A stretch of DNA of 64,000 nt from Burkholderia arboris (lineage in GTDB: Bacteria; Pseudomonadota; Gammaproteobacteria; Burkholderiales; Burkholderiaceae), in assembly GCF_902499125.1 (NCBI RefSeq), contig NZ_CABVPX010000003.1:1-64000 (forward strand), written 5' to 3'. This document shows positions 53,423 through 61,797 of this stretch, piece by piece; position 1 is the stretch's first letter; every line of letters starts with the position of its first letter. The notes beneath the pieces are model-generated. The model ran no database searches and was not told where the DNA came from. It worked only from the letters and a program-made list of their open reading frames with translations. The translations under genes and the position numbers were made by a program.

Positions 53423-53573
53423 GCTTGAATGCCTCGGGAATGGATGCCGGGCCGCGCCGGACAACCGGGCGGCCGCGCACGCTATCCCGAAAGTATAGGC
53501 TCAGGAGGTGACGATACGGGGTTCGGGCGCCACCACCGCGCCCGCCGGTCGGACAACGGTGGCGGTCAACCGT

Positions 53574-55010
53574 TCATTTCCGGACGACGACGGGCGGCAT
53601 CCACGACCCGTCGCTCGCCTGCGGCTTCGGCGCGTACAGGCGCAACGTGAGCGCGAAATCGGTGCGCGGCGCCGGCAGCCAGTTGCCCGCATGCGCGCCG
53701 CCCGGCGATGCCGACACGACGATGTCGATCGAACCGTCGTGGTTGCGGCGCAGCCGGTCGCGATCGCCGAGCGAGCGGCGCGCCGACCCGACGTCGGGCA
53801 GTGCGCCGTTCGTCGTATAGGGGGTGAGCGTCCAGAACGCGCGGGCCGGCGGCAGCGCGCCCGGCGCGAAACGCAGCACGTAGCGGTTCGCGCCGTTCAG
53901 CGGGTGGCCGTCGCTGTCGACGCGGACGACCGCGAGCGTCTCGTCGTCGCGCGTCGCGGCGCCGAACTGCGTGTAGGCCGCATACGCGCGCAGCGCGTAG
54001 TCCTGGCCGTACTTGCCGGCCGTGTCGCCGATCCAGCTCCAGCCGTTCGCGTTCAGCAGGTTCGACGGCGCCGCCGCGAGCCGCGCGCGCGCCTCGGCGA
54101 CGCCGGCCGTCGCGGCCGTCAGGCGGTCGCCCGTCCACAGCACCGGGTAGCCGGCCGTCACGCCGATGTCGCCGAGCGATTCCAGTGCGTGCGCGTCGTC
54201 GACCGGCGCCGGATTGTCCTGAAGCGCCTGCGCGAAGCGTGCGAAGAACGCCTTCGGGTCGAGCGCGGCCACCTGCTCGGCCGGCGTGCCGCCGCCCACC
54301 GCTTCGGACGGCGCGCTGCCCGCATGCACCGCGACCGACGCGCCGCGCTCGGCGCCCGTGTAGACGGACAGCGGCACCACGCGGATCGCCCGCTGCAGTT
54401 TCTTCACGTTCGTGAGGTCGCGCCCGCCGCTCGTCTGCAGCCGCACGTCGAGCCACGCATTGGCGGACGGCACGTCGACGCGCAGCACGCCCTTCGGCAG
54501 CGTGCCTTGCCAGTCCTTCGCGGCGAAGGCAATCGTTTGCGATCGCACGGCACCGCGGGCACCGCGCGGCACGACGCTCGACGCCGACCACAGCACGTTC
54601 GTCCACATGTCGAGCGCGCGCGCGTCCCAGTAGCGGCCGCGCGTGTCGGGCAACGTGACGATCACGGGTTCGGCGGTCACGTCGAGCCAGCCGGTCGAGT
54701 CGAGCGTGTCAACGCCCGGCAGCGGCGGATTGACCGCACCGACGGGCGGCAGCGCCTGTGCGTGGCGCAGCGTGTTGAGCGGCGCCTGCCCCGGTTGCGC
54801 GCCGTCGCCGCCCGTCGCCGCTTCCTTCGCGACGTCCATCAGCACGAGCGGATACGCATACACATAGGAGTCGGCGACTTCCGCGCGCATCCAGCCGGTT
54901 TTCCGCTGGATCGCATCCGGTTGCGACGCGCACCCCGCGAGCAACGCCGTCATGGCCAGCGACACGCACGCGCGCCGCAGAGAAACTGATTCCTGCAGGT
55001 TTTCAATCAT
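53574..55010 (-). CDS. DUF1254/DUF1214-family lipoprotein
   Basis: This 478-residue protein has a lipoprotein signal (SLAMTALLAGC). It is followed by DUF1254 (WMRAEVADSYVYAYPLVLMDVA) and DUF1214 near the end (RAFWTLTPYTTNGALP, then GNWLPAPRTDFALTLRLYAPK). Such proteins are widespread, exported and of unknown activity. The promoter region is 55011-55297, which holds nothing else I recognise. It is downstream of the OB-fold gene, separated by a strong terminator. Confidence 0.87.
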   Translation of the reverse strand: MIENLQESVSLRRACVSLAMTALLAGCASQPDAIQRKTGWMRAEVADSYVYAYPLVLMDVAKEAATGGDGAQPGQAPLNTLRHAQALPPVGAVNPPLPGVDTLDSTGWLDVTAEPVIVTLPDTRGRYWDARALDMWTNVLWSASSVVPRGARGAVRSQTIAFAAKDWQGTLPKGVLRVDVPSANAWLDVRLQTSGGRDLTNVKKLQRAIRVVPLSVYTGAERGASVAVHAGSAPSEAVGGGTPAEQVAALDPKAFFARFAQALQDNPAPVDDAHALESLGDIGVTAGYPVLWTGDRLTAATAGVAEARARLAAAPSNLLNANGWSWIGDTAGKYGQDYALRAYAAYTQFGAATRDDETLAVVRVDSDGHPLNGANRYVLRFAPGALPPARAFWTLTPYTTNGALPDVGSARRSLGDRDRLRRNHDGSIDIVVSASPGGAHAGNWLPAPRTDFALTLRLYAPKPQASDGSWMPPVVVRK

Positions 55011-55297
55011 CGATTACTGGCCGAATATCGTTCTTTTCAGTCAACGCCTTGTTCGTCTCGCGAACGGCGAATGCAAGGCACCCCAGCCTGCCCGGATGCC
55101 GTTTTGCTACGTTTCGCAACGGTGGGCGCTGATGTCAGGCCGGTATCATAGCGCCTCGGGGCAATCCCTAATACGCCGAATACATCAGACTTCTGACCGG
55201 ATCTCCGCTGTTGTGAAAATGAAAGCAAAGACAGGCGGTTCGTACCACCGACGAACGCTCCGCCTGTCGACCTCTCCACGCCTGGATCGGTAAAAAC

Positions 55298-55322
55298 AAA
55301 AAAGCCCGCAATCGCGGGCTTC
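55298..55322 (-). terminator. Intrinsic terminator of the OB-fold gene
   Basis: The stem GCCCGC (55304-55309) / GCGGGC (55314-55319) with a 4-base loop has A6 (55298-55303) on its left, so the minus-strand transcript ends in U6. It lies 22 bases after the stop. Confidence 0.85.
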
Positions 55323-55344
55323 GTGACGCAGACCTGCTCAACGA

Positions 55345-55812
55345 TTACGCAGGAAAGCAATCTCGCAGGATCGGGCTGCCGATGAGGCGCCCGGCGCCTT
55401 CGCACACCCACGACACTTTCTGTCCCTTTTCCAGCGACGCGGCGAGCGCTTCGTGTTCCTTGCTCAGATAGGCATTGACCGGCATGAACTGGTTGCTGGT
55501 CTTCAACTTCACGACGATGTTGTCAAAGGCATCCTTGTCGATGCTTTGAACCGTTCCGCCCACGGCCAGGGCCTTGCCCTTGTATTTCTGGTCCGCGGAG
55601 ACTTCGTTCTTGTCGTAAGCGGTGAACAGCGCCGATGCGGTGACGCTCACCGTTTCAACGGGCTTTTGCGCCTGTGCAGCCTGCGCCGGCGCCGCCGGTG
55701 CATCGGTTCCCGCGCTCGATGCGGCGGACGGTGCCGGCTTCTTGCCGAAAATCACACTGATGACGATGAGCGCAAGCACGATGCCAAGGCCGATTTTGAA
55801 CAGTTTTTTCAT
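55345..55812 (-). CDS. OB-fold (tRNA_anti-like) exported protein
   Basis: This 155-residue protein has one N-terminal hydrophobic helix (KIGLGIVLALIVISVIF) and an Ala/Pro-rich linker (about 27-50). An OB-fold domain of the tRNA_anti-like type begins VSVTASALFTAYDKNEVSADQKYKGKALAVGG and ends RLIGSPILRDCF with two Cys. Members occur in prophages and defence contexts as well as chromosomes; no activity is known. It is downstream of the XRE repressor (81 bases), and the patch is AT-richer than its surroundings, so horizontal origin is possible. Confidence 0.8.
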   Translation of the reverse strand: MKKLFKIGLGIVLALIVISVIFGKKPAPSAASSAGTDAPAAPAQAAQAQKPVETVSVTASALFTAYDKNEVSADQKYKGKALAVGGTVQSIDKDAFDNIVVKLKTSNQFMPVNAYLSKEHEALAASLEKGQKVSWVCEGAGRLIGSPILRDCFPA

Positions 55813-55893
55813 TGGTCCCTCATATCATTAGCGCATCTGCGCTTGTTGGAAATTGAATTGCCATGCGGCCGCACGCGATGACTGTCAGGTCCG

Positions 55894-56364
55894 TCAATCG
55901 CGGACAGTCCGTTTCTCGTGCAAGGCACCCGGGGCGATCGTGCAGGGCGCGCCCGCGTCATCGCCGGCCGATCGCTCCATGCCGTTGCTGTCCTGTCGCT
56001 GCGCAAGCGTGCCGGGCATCGCTCCAGCGACCAGGGCCGCGAAGGCCGCGGCGCGCACGACGGTCGGCGCTTCGCGATATCGGCGCACGAGATCGCCCTC
56101 GTCGACGGAAAGCGCGGTGACATCGCGCTGTCCCGTGAGCGCATACAGGACGTCGACGCCATGCGTGGCGACGGCCTCCAGGTACGTTGAATCCGGGCGT
56201 CTCGAGCCGTTCTCGTAGTTGAGTTGGGCATCCTTGGACACGCCGCCGAGAGAGGCAAACGCCGTCTGGTTCAATCCGAGACGCTGGCGTTCCTCTTTGA
56301 GCCTTTGCGAAAAGATGGTCAATTGACAACCATATACGATTACATGTGGCCAATTGACCACCAT
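55894..56364 (-). CDS. XRE-family transcriptional regulator
   Basis: This 156-residue protein has an N-terminal HTH (SQRLKEERQRLGLNQTAFASLGGVSKDAQLNYENGSRRPD) and a short C-terminal helical part with VVRAAAFAALVAGAMPG. It is CI-like in layout. The start is unsure. The ATG at 56364 lies between two CAATTG palindromes and has no ribosome binding site; a TTG at 56322 inside the second palindrome would match family N-termini better. Self-repression through these sites is likely. The OB-fold gene follows and may be in the same transcript. Confidence 0.83.
   Translation of the reverse strand: MVVNWPHVIVYGCQLTIFSQRLKEERQRLGLNQTAFASLGGVSKDAQLNYENGSRRPDSTYLEAVATHGVDVLYALTGQRDVTALSVDEGDLVRRYREAPTVVRAAAFAALVAGAMPGTLAQRQDSNGMERSAGDDAGAPCTIAPGALHEKRTVRD
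56318..56359. promoter_or_regulatory. Two CAATTG operator palindromes at the XRE start
   Basis: GTCAATTGAC (56318-56327) is a perfect palindrome and GGCCAATTGACC (56348-56359) a near-perfect one. Their centres are 31 bases apart, about three helical turns. They overlap the first codons of the XRE gene. Confidence 0.75.
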
Positions 56365-56749
56365 TTAAAATCACTGCAAGGTTAACGAAGGGAAGTATAT
56401 CGTCATTGTTAATATAAAAACTTCCGGCTGGCACGTCGTATCGAAAACGAAATGCGAAATGGTATGGCGCAGGGCCACGGGATTTGGCGCCGTTCCGGCG
56501 CTCAGTCAATCAGGACAATTGACCGATTATATTTTTCGGCATTGCCAACTGTCCGGCATGGATCATGACGGGCCGGCCAATAGCGACGGATCTCTGCGGC
56601 CAGTCAATACCGGTACAACGTCGACGATTACGCATTCCGGGCATAGGCAGCGCAATGCCTTATGCGGAACGGGCGCAGTTTGCATGGCCGGCAGGCCCGT
56701 CGCTTCCCCGTGATGCGACGGCCCGCCTGCAATGCCTGTTCCCTCGGAA
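56365..56749. other. AT-rich intergenic region
   Basis: These 385 bases lie between the XRE and PH/SHOCT genes, both minus strand. They hold the XRE promoter and third operator, and an imperfect hairpin at 56691-56730 (GCAGGCCCGTCGC/GCGACGGCCCGCCTGC) without a T-run that may end the PH/SHOCT transcript. An 84-codon plus-strand frame here (56459-56713) has no ribosome binding site or family match. Confidence 0.5.
56513..56524. promoter_or_regulatory. Third CAATTG operator copy upstream of XRE
   Basis: GGACAATTGACC has the same core and flank as the copies at 56318 and 56348, centred 165 bases from the second. It is followed by an AT-rich stretch (GATTATATTTTTCGG) that may be a promoter. Confidence 0.6.
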
Positions 56750-57313
56750 TTACGACGCCAGTATCTTCATCTTCTGCTCCGAGAACTCGGCATCGGTGAG
56801 AATCCCCCGCTCCTTCAACGCGGCAAGCCGCTCCAGCTTCGATACGACGTCGTCGGCGGCAGGCGGCGCGGATACGGCGACCGCCGGATTCGATGCCCGC
56901 GTGTACTCGCGAATCGCGTCTCTCACCTTGTTCGTGAACGGCACAACCGTTTTCTTCCAGACGTTCTTGATGATCCGCTCGCTGGCGCCATCCTCGATGC
57001 GGATTTCGCCGAACATCATTCCGGTCGTTCCCGATACCGAATTCACCTTGTCGAGATTGATCGAAACCTGTTTGAGACCGTAAATGAGACCTTTGTCGAG
57101 GAACACGACGCGGTGGTCGGTGAGTACGATCAACCAGGTATTGCCGTCCATCAATCCGGACGAAAAGGCCAACACCTGCTCGCCGTCCATCAGGATTTCA
57201 GGCAGATGATTCAACTCCTTTTTCGTAAAGAATTGATCGTCGCCGACTTCCCGGGCAATACGCTTGTATTCCGCCTTCAATGCCTCTTTGCTGGAATTTT
57301 TGAAATCGAACAT
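56750..57313 (-). CDS. PH-domain and SHOCT protein
   Basis: This 187-residue protein has an N-terminal helical lead (about 1-40) and a bacterial PH-like domain with EQVLAFSSGLMDGNTWLIVLTDHRVVFLDKGLIYGLKQVSI. It ends in a C-terminal SHOCT helix hairpin (SKLERLAALKERGILTDAEFSEQKMKIL). SHOCT is a short oligomerisation motif. The gene is AT-richer than the neighbourhood. No known pathway; such proteins are often carried on mobile DNA. Confidence 0.82.
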   Translation of the reverse strand: MFDFKNSSKEALKAEYKRIAREVGDDQFFTKKELNHLPEILMDGEQVLAFSSGLMDGNTWLIVLTDHRVVFLDKGLIYGLKQVSINLDKVNSVSGTTGMMFGEIRIEDGASERIIKNVWKKTVVPFTNKVRDAIREYTRASNPAVAVSAPPAADDVVSKLERLAALKERGILTDAEFSEQKMKILAS

Positions 57314-57519
57314 CGGATGGCCCCCGCGCCTGTTTATAGAGCGTCGGATTTTACAGCCGGGGTCGGCATATTGCTCCGTCAGGTGCAGATCATGCGCCGC
57401 TTTCTACGAAAGCGAACAACTGGTGTGCAGCGCGATCACCCCCATATAGGATCGACAGGCTGAAAGGGGCCCGCGGGGGCTCCCGGAATCCGCCCCCCTC
57501 CGCACTTGCAATCTGGTGC

Positions 57520-57550
57520 TTGACCTTACCATCATGGGAATGTTGATACT
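57520..57550 (+). promoter_or_regulatory. MerR/CueR-type promoter of copA
   Basis: TTGACC and GATACT are separated by 19 bases, the long spacing used by MerR-family activators. The spacer holds a dyad ACCTTACC...GGGAATGT resembling CueR sites. The ATG follows at 57593. No MerR-type gene is adjacent, so the activator is probably encoded elsewhere. Confidence 0.75.
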
Positions 57551-57592
57551 GGAACCATTCGCGGCACAAACCGCGCTTTTGGGGAATCCGAC

Positions 57593-60500
57593 ATGACAGA
57601 ACCACTTGCCTCCGCAGCGCTGCAAACGATCGAGCTGAGCGTCGACGGCATGCATTGCGGCGGCTGCACGGGCCGCGTGCAGCGGGCGCTGGCCGCCGTG
57701 CCGGGCGTCGTCGATGCTGCGGTCGATCTCGATGCGCATGCGGCGACGGTGACCGCGCAGGACACGGTCGAGCCCGGCCGGCTCGTCGACGCAATCCACG
57801 AAGCCGGTTACCGCGCGGCCGTGCGCGAAGTGGCCGTTGAAGCCGCCGCGGCCGCACCGGCGGAGCATGTGCAGCACGAAGCAGCGCCGTCCGCAGCGAC
57901 CATGCTTCCTCCCGCCGCCGCCACGATCGAGCTCGATATCGACGGCATGACCTGTGCGTCATGCGTGTCGCGCGTCGAAAAGGCGCTGGCGAAAGTGCCG
58001 GGCGTCACGCACGCATCGGTCAACCTGGCGACCGAACGCGCCACCGTCGACGCGTCGGCGGGGGTTTCCGCAGCGCAACTGGCGGATGCCGTGAAGCAGG
58101 CCGGCTATGGTGCGACGCCCGCGGTGCCGGACACCGCCATCCCGGCCGCCGTCGCCGCCTTGCCCGCCACGCCCGCCAGCATCGAAATCGACATCGACGG
58201 GATGACCTGTGCGTCTTGCGTGTCGCGCGTCGAAAAAGCACTGGCAAACGTGCCGGGTGTCACGCGTGCGTCGGTCAACCTCGCGACCGAACGCGCCACC
58301 GTCGACGCCACAGCCGGCGTGTCCGCCGCGCGGCTCGCCGAAGCGGTGAAACAGGCCGGTTACGGCGCGACACCGGTCGCCGCCGCCACGCCGCCCGCAG
58401 TCTCCGCCTCCGCCGGACTCGAACTCGACATCGGCGGCATGACCTGCGCGTCCTGCGCCGGCCGCGTCGAAAAAGCGCTGGCCGCCGTGCCGGGCGTCGC
58501 GCGCGCGACGGTCAATCTCGCGACCGAGCGCGCATCGGTGCATGGCGCCGGCGCACTCGACGCCGCCACGCTGATCGCGGCGGTCACCACAGCCGGCTAC
58601 CGTGCATCGCTCGCCGCCGCGCCGTCAGCCGGCGCAACGGCCGGCACCGACGCGCAACCGGCCAGCCCCGCGCAGGACCCCGATGCCCGCAAGCGCCGCG
58701 AAGCGGTGCGCGAACGCAACCTCGTGATCTGGTCCGCCGTGCTGAGCGCACCGCTCGTCGCACCGATGCTCGTCGCGCCGTTCGGCATCGACCTGATGTT
58801 GCCCGGCTGGCTGCAGCTCGTGCTCGCGTCGATCGTGCAGTTCGGCTTCGGCGCGCGCTTCTACCGCGCGGCCTGGCATGCGGTGAAGGCGCGCACCGGC
58901 AACATGGACCTGCTCGTCGCACTCGGTACGTCGGCCGCATACGGCCTGAGCCTGTGGATGCTGCTGCGCGATCCCGCGCATCCCGGCCATCTGTATTTCG
59001 AGGCGTCGGCCGTCATCGTCACGCTCGTGCGCTTCGGCAAATGGCTCGAATCGCGCGCGAAGCGCCAGACCACCGAGGCGATCCGTGCGCTGAACGCGCT
59101 GCGCCCCGACCGTGCGCGCGTCGTCGAGCACGGCGTCGAGCGCGACGTGCCGCTGGCGCAGGTGCGCGTCGGCACGCAGGTCAGCATCCGGCCCGGCGAG
59201 CGCGTGCCCGTCGACGGCCGGATCGTGTCGGGCCGCTCGCACATCGACGAATCGCTGATCACCGGCGAAAGCCTGCCGGTACCGAAAGACGACGGCGACG
59301 CCGTCACGGCCGGCTCGATCAACGGCGAAGGCGCGCTCGTCGTCGAAACCACCGCGATCGGCGCGGAAACGACGCTCGCGCGCATCATTCGCCTCGTCGA
59401 ATCCGCGCAGGCCGAGAAGGCGCCGATCCAGCGGCTCGTCGATCGGGTCAGCGAGGTGTTCGTGCCGGCGATCCTCGGCATCGCCGTGCTGACGCTGGTC
59501 GGCTGGCTGATCGCCGGCGCCGGGACGGAAACCGCGATCCTCAACGCGGTCGCGGTGCTCGTGATTGCATGCCCGTGCGCGCTCGGTCTCGCGACGCCCG
59601 CCGCGATCATGGCCGGCACGGGCGTGGCAGCCCGGCACGGCGTGCTGATCAAGGACGCGCAAGCGCTCGAACTCGCGCAACGCACGACCGTGATCGCGTT
59701 CGACAAGACCGGCACGCTGACCGAAGGCAAGCCGTCCGTGACGGCGTTCGAAGCCGTCGGCGCGTCGCGCCCCGACGCGCTCGCGCTTGCGGCGGCCGTG
59801 CAGCGGCAGAGCGACCATCCGCTCGCGCGTGCCGTGGTCGCCGCATACGATGCGGACGTTGCCGCGCGCGGCGACACCACGCCGCCGGCCGTCGCGGCCG
59901 ATGCACGCGCGGTGGCCGGACGCGGCGTGGAGGCGCGTGTCGGCGGCCAGCTGCTCGCGCTCGGCAGCACGCGCTGGCGCGACGAGCTCGGCATCGCGGT
60001 GCCGCCCGAGCTCGACGCCCGCGCGGCCGAACTCGAACGCGCCGGCAACACGATCTCGTGGCTGATGCGTGCCGATGCGCCGCGCACGTTGCTCGCGCTG
60101 ATCGCGTTCGGCGACACCGTGAAGCCGCGCGCCCGCGACGCGATCGCGGCGCTGTCCGCGCGCGGCGTCGTCAGCGCACTCGTGACCGGCGACAACCGCG
60201 GCAGCGCGGCGGCCGTCGCGGCGTCGCTCGGCATCGGCGAAGTGCACGCGCAAGTGCTGCCCGACGACAAGGCGCGCGTCGTCGCCGAGCTGAAGCGCAC
60301 GCACGGCGGAATCGTCGCGATGGTCGGTGACGGGATCAACGATGCGCCCGCGCTCGCCGCGGCCGATGTCGGCATCGCGATGGCGACCGGCACGGACGTC
60401 GCGATGCACACGGCCGGTATCACGCTGATGCGCGGCGACCCGGCGCTCGTCGCCGACGCGATCGACATCTCGAAACGCACGTACCGGAAGATCCAGCAGA

Positions 60501-60658
60501 ACCTGTTCTGGGCATTCGTCTACAACCTGGTCGGCGTGCCGCTCGCGGCATTCGGCTTGCTGAACCCGGTGATCGCGGGCGCGGCGATGGCGTTTTCGAG
60601 CGTCAGCGTCGTGACGAACGCATTGCTGCTGCGGAGATGGAAAGGCCGCGCACGCTGA
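57593..60658 (+). CDS. copA: Copper-exporting P1B-type ATPase with four metal-binding domains
   Basis: This 1021-residue Cu(I) exporter in the inner membrane has four N-terminal heavy-metal-associated domains. Their Cys pairs are C22/C25, C121/C124, C206/C209 and C285/C288, with GMTCASC in the last three. After them come the membrane domain with [12 protein letters not shown] (CPC), the phosphorylation site [11 protein letters not shown], the SDHPLA motif and [16 protein letters not shown]. Most bacterial CopA proteins have one or two such domains. Domains two and three are nearly identical. The upstream MerR-type promoter indicates copper-responsive activation. It is monocistronic; a short tandem repeat follows. 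Confidence 0.95.
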   Translation: MTEPLASAALQTIELSVDGMHCGGCTGRVQRALAAVPGVVDAAVDLDAHAATVTAQDTVEPGRLVDAIHEAGYRAAVREVAVEAAAAAPAEHVQHEAAPSAATMLPPAAATIELDIDGMTCASCVSRVEKALAKVPGVTHASVNLATERATVDASAGVSAAQLADAVKQAGYGATPAVPDTAIPAAVAALPATPASIEIDIDGMTCASCVSRVEKALANVPGVTRASVNLATERATVDATAGVSAARLAEAVKQAGYGATPVAAATPPAVSASAGLELDIGGMTCASCAGRVEKALAAVPGVARATVNLATERASVHGAGALDAATLIAAVTTAGYRASLAAAPSAGATAGTDAQPASPAQDPDARKRREAVRERNLVIWSAVLSAPLVAPMLVAPFGIDLMLPGWLQLVLASIVQFGFGARFYRAAWHAVKARTGNMDLLVALGTSAAYGLSLWMLLRDPAHPGHLYFEASAVIVTLVRFGKWLESRAKRQTTEAIRALNALRPDRARVVEHGVERDVPLAQVRVGTQVSIRPGERVPVDGRIVSGRSHIDESLITGESLPVPKDDGDAVTAGSINGEGALVVETTAIGAETTLARIIRLVESAQAEKAPIQRLVDRVSEVFVPAILGIAVLTLVGWLIAGAGTETAILNAVAVLVIACPCALGLATPAAIMAGTGVAARHGVLIKDAQALELAQRTTVIAFDKTGTLTEGKPSVTAFEAVGASRPDALALAAAVQRQSDHPLARAVVAAYDADVAARGDTTPPAVAADARAVAGRGVEARVGGQLLALGSTRWRDELGIAVPPELDARAAELERAGNTISWLMRADAPRTLLALIAFGDTVKPRARDAIAALSARGVVSALVTGDNRGSAAAVAASLGIGEVHAQVLPDDKARVVAELKRTHGGIVAMVGDGINDAPALAAADVGIAMATGTDVAMHTAGITLMRGDPALVADAIDISKRTYRKIQQNLFWAFVYNLVGVPLAAFGLLNPVIAGAAMAFSSVSVVTNALLLRRWKGRAR

Positions 60659-60699
60659 AGCGTGCCGGTGGCGCTGGCCGGATGGCAGAACGGCCGTTC

Positions 60700-60731
60700 G
60701 GCCATCGGCCATCGGCCATCGGCCATCGGCC
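60700..60731. repeat. GGCCATC 7-bp tandem repeat, 4.6 copies
   Basis: Four copies plus GGCC run without interruption in the 170-base gap between the copA stop and the stop of the opposite-strand acetyltransferase. It lies outside genes and looks like a variable-number repeat. Confidence 0.93.
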
Positions 60732-60827
60732 AACAGGAAGGATCGGGAGGCGTGCCGGCGCTGGCCGGTTGCGGCGTGTCGAACCTCGAACCGGCAGCGC
60801 GTCACGACGCATCGCCGGCCGGCGGAT

Positions 60828-61307
60828 TCAGTCCGACACGACCGGCTTGATCAACGTCGTCGTGATTGGCGCGAAGCCGCACGCGCGATACAGCGCACGG
60901 GCGGCCGTGTTGTGATTGAACACCGACAGACCGATCTCAGTGATGCCGTACCGGCGCGCCTCGGCGTCGAGCGCATCGAGCGTGCGCGTGGCCCAGCCCT
61001 GGCGGCGCCGGGACGGGACGATGTCGAGGTCGTAGATGAACAGCGTGCGGTTCGGCCCTTCGGGCACGATCGCGTACCAGAGGTCGCCCACCGCGTCGCC
61101 GCCGGCGCCGTCGATGAGCATCACGAGGGTCTGGCCGGCTGTCAGCAGGCCGTCCGGAAGGAGCGTGTCGAAACAGGCGCGCGCACGATCGGCGGCGTCT
61201 TCGACAGCGTTTTGTCCGGATGAAACGAGATCGCGCGCGTAGCCGTCGATGGCTCGCGTGCGGTATGCACGGAATTCGCCGGCCGTCATCGGCCGCATCT
61301 GCAACAT
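60828..61307 (-). CDS. GNAT-family N-acetyltransferase
   Basis: This 159-residue protein starts MLQMRPMTAGEFRAYRTRAIDGYARDL. It has the acetyl-CoA loop VPSRRRQGWATRTLDAL and the terminal NHNTAARALYRACGFAPI, a ribosomal-protein-acetyltransferase-like layout. An upstream ATG 63 bases earlier is in-frame but adds a segment without family character. Substrate unknown. It converges with copA. Confidence 0.83.
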   Translation of the reverse strand: MLQMRPMTAGEFRAYRTRAIDGYARDLVSSGQNAVEDAADRARACFDTLLPDGLLTAGQTLVMLIDGAGGDAVGDLWYAIVPEGPNRTLFIYDLDIVPSRRRQGWATRTLDALDAEARRYGITEIGLSVFNHNTAARALYRACGFAPITTTLIKPVVSD

Positions 61308-61414
61308 GGCCCGGTCGCCGCAAAGGGAATCGGACTTCCAGTGTAGCGGGACGGTCGCACCGGCGCGCAACGCGACGGTGGAAAGCGGGCAGGCGGGTGC
61401 AGCGAGCGCCGCGC

Positions 61415-61470
61415 CGAATCAGCGAATCAGCGAATCAGCGAATCAGCGAATCAGCGAATCAGCGAATCAG
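61415..61470. repeat. CGAATCAG 8-bp tandem repeat, 7 copies
   Basis: Seven perfect copies (56 bases) lie between the acetyltransferase start and the 51-residue gene. The last copy supplies the stop codon of that gene (TCA at 61467-61469 on the plus strand). An 8-base unit is not a multiple of three, so any reading through it shifts frame with copy number. Confidence 0.97.
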
Positions 61471-61622
61471 CGACGGTACAGGACGATCGGCACGAGGTGC
61501 GCACGGCGCACGCGCTCGGCTTCGGCGCGACGCGCAGCGTACGAGTATTCGGCGTCGAGCGGCAGATGCGGGGACACGAACAGGTCGTCGATCTTTTGCA
61601 GCACGGCGAGGATGAAGCTCAT
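61467..61622 (-). CDS. 51-residue protein of unknown function
   Basis: This small protein, MSFILAVLQKIDDLFVSPHL and onward, has an amphipathic start and a basic C-terminal half with ARRAEAERVRRAHLVP. CAGGAG stands seven bases before the ATG. Its stop codon lies in the final unit of the CGAATCAG repeat. Upstream it has two AGGG-N4-CCCT palindromes. I do not recognise the family. Confidence 0.7.
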   Translation of the reverse strand: MSFILAVLQKIDDLFVSPHLPLDAEYSYAARRAEAERVRRAHLVPIVLYRR

Positions 61623-61646
61623 GTGAGACTCCTGACAGATGTGACT

Positions 61647-61688
61647 AGGGTTATCCCTTAGATGACCTCCATTCTAAGGGTTTTCCCT
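61647..61688. promoter_or_regulatory. Two AGGG-N4-CCCT palindromes upstream of the 51-residue gene
   Basis: AGGG-TTAT-CCCT (61647-61658) and AGGG-TTTT-CCCT (61677-61688) lie in an AT-rich stretch with centres 30 bases apart, about three helical turns. The nearer ends 25 bases before the ATG. The same palindrome precedes the 73-residue gene at 49334. Confidence 0.6.
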
Positions 61689-61797
61689 GAACTCTGCCAG
61701 TGAACCGCATCCGTTTGCCGCAGGCGCGCAACAGCCGATCGCCGGTGCAGACCGGCGATCCTTGCTCCGTCAGGCTTTCATGATAGGGTCGAAACGA

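Noticed and set aside
49496-53428. Plus-strand open frame of about 1310 codons opposite the DUF748 gene
   Set aside because: Arg-rich, low-complexity translation without domains. It mirrors the codon bias of the real minus-strand gene.
56459-56713. 84-codon plus-strand frame between XRE and PH/SHOCT genes
   Set aside because: No ribosome binding site, no family features, and it crosses the operator region.
61415-61470. Possible CRISPR-like array
   Set aside because: The 8-bp units are contiguous with no spacers; it is a simple tandem repeat.
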